Below are positions 63,353 to 64,000 of a stretch of 64,000 nucleotides of DNA, piece by piece. Each line of letters opens with the position of its first letter. Position 1 is the stretch's first letter. The stretch is from NCBI GenBank assembly GCA_030704615.1, contig CM060733.1:60634001-60698000 (forward strand). The letters run 5' to 3'. A model generated the notes under the pieces. It ran no database searches and was not told the origin of the DNA. It saw nothing but the letters and a program-made list of their open reading frames with translations. The stretch is from Takakia lepidozioides (taxonomy: Eukaryota; Streptophyta; Takakiopsida; Takakiales; Takakiaceae). The position numbers and the translations under genes were made by a program.

Positions 63353-64000
63353 TCAGTACACTCGGACTGAGTTGGGTCCTTGCCAGTCTCTGAAACACAT
63401 GCGCATCCTCTCATCATAATCCCAGAGCCCAGAAGCAATCTGTCTCTTCAACTTCTTCCGTCTTGAATTGATCCAGTTGTTGTGCAATATCTGGCACCCC
63501 TGCTCCCTGCATGCTTCTCTGACATTCTCTCTCTCCCATAGCCTCCCTGAGGCCCCATTTGGGAATCTTTTCGTATCCAAAAAGTGCACCGTGACATTGG
63601 TCTCAGGCTCAAAACATTGGGAATCACCCACCCTGTTCTCCCCTCCCTCGCCACACAGGACGTCATAGAAACTTGGCTGCTCAGACTTGTCTGTGGTCAA
63701 AGCATGGCTGACTATCTTTTCAAAAGCTGCTACAGTGGCTTTGTCTGACCATGCAAAGTAAAATCCTGAATTGAGGCGTCGAGGCACATTCAATGGCTCT
63801 GCAATGTCAAAGAACTGCATTAGAGAGATACAAAACATATAATGAGAAAATGATTGCCTTAACCAGAAACGATCTTAAAGAGGCCAATCACTATAGGGAT
63901 TAGGATCAAATACTTACCAGTTTCATTCCACTGATCACTTTGCGCCACAAGCGTTCCCGGCCCATATGACATCAGATCTTTGATGGGATTCTGCACAAAG
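63353..64000 (-). CDS. RAY1: RAY1-like GT77 glycosyltransferase, 3' end (partial)
   Basis: C-terminal part of a plant Golgi nucleotide-sugar glycosyltransferase of family GT77, closest by eye to RAY1 (reported to affect arabinose side chains of cell-wall polymers). Two exons: one entering from the window edge (64000-63918, DLMSYGPGTLVAQSDQWNET) and the last one (63798-63353) after an ATTGCAG acceptor, joined in phase as ETEPLNVPRRLNSGFYFAWS. Family blocks: QPSFYDVLCGEGG, TNVTVHFLDTKRFPNGA, CQILHNNWINSRRKKL and GLWDYDERMRMC. It ends in SVRVY with TGA at 63355-63353. The catalytic DxD part lies outside the window. A longer frame extending into the intron (MFCISLMQFFDIA) is an artefact of intron read-through. 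Confidence 0.88.

Noticed and set aside
63799-63838. ATG at 63838 as start of the RAY1-like protein
   Set aside because: The residues before EPLNVPRRL are intron sequence; the upstream exon at 63918-64000 joins in phase at the ATTGCAG acceptor.

Overview
The window looks like nuclear DNA of a land plant. It has intron-rich genes with ordinary GT-AG (and two GC-AG) junctions, plant-type families (a CDC48C/NVL AAA ATPase, a CYP704-type P450, a GT77 glycosyltransferase) and many nested plant transposons. A seed-free plant such as a bryophyte or lycophyte is my guess, but the sequence alone does not fix the lineage. Homologies come from motif recognition; no search was run.

Host genes. I rebuilt six by joining exons so that phases, splice sites and family motifs all agree: a CDC48C/NVL-like ATPase (165-4979, minus, 876 codons before the stop); an FCP1-like HAD-fold protein that lacks the catalytic aspartate (13510-15371, minus, 376 aa); an intact CYP704-like P450 (38975-41795, minus, 535 aa); a MEMO1-family protein (51972-56939, minus, 290 aa); the signal peptidase subunit SEC11 (57370-60598, plus, 180 aa), divergent from MEMO1; and the 3' end of a RAY1-like GT77 glycosyltransferase (63353 to the window edge, minus).

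Layout. 1-5 kb holds CDC48C, and 5-7.4 kb is intergenic with a degenerate DUF2921-like piece. 7.45-11.68 kb is arm A of a long inverted duplication and carries a wrecked P450 copy. Arm B (38.4-42.7 kb) carries the intact copy. The 27 kb between the arms is mostly transposon DNA: a gypsy scrap; the HAD gene; a hAT element whose transposase is flanked by arrays of GCGACCGCC palindromes (15.5-20.5 kb); 120-bp tandem repeats; a decayed protein-kinase-like gene; and an inverted second hAT 3' end (25.7-27.5 kb). After these comes a Ty3/gypsy element (27.5-38.4 kb) broken by a second element.

That second element is the most unusual object here. It carries a SWIM zinc-finger gene and a gene resembling a class-beta DNA amino-methyltransferase, and has GTGAGC-rich, GGATGAAT-rich ends. 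It sits inside the gypsy pol gene, and a later inversion of about 1.75 kb cut both. Flipping 33.3-35.1 kb restores the gypsy pol order and the methyltransferase motif I region together.

43-50 kb contains a tRNA-derived SINE and a second Ty3/gypsy element between 440-bp direct repeats. 50-64 kb is a gene-rich stretch with one small TA-flanked MITE.
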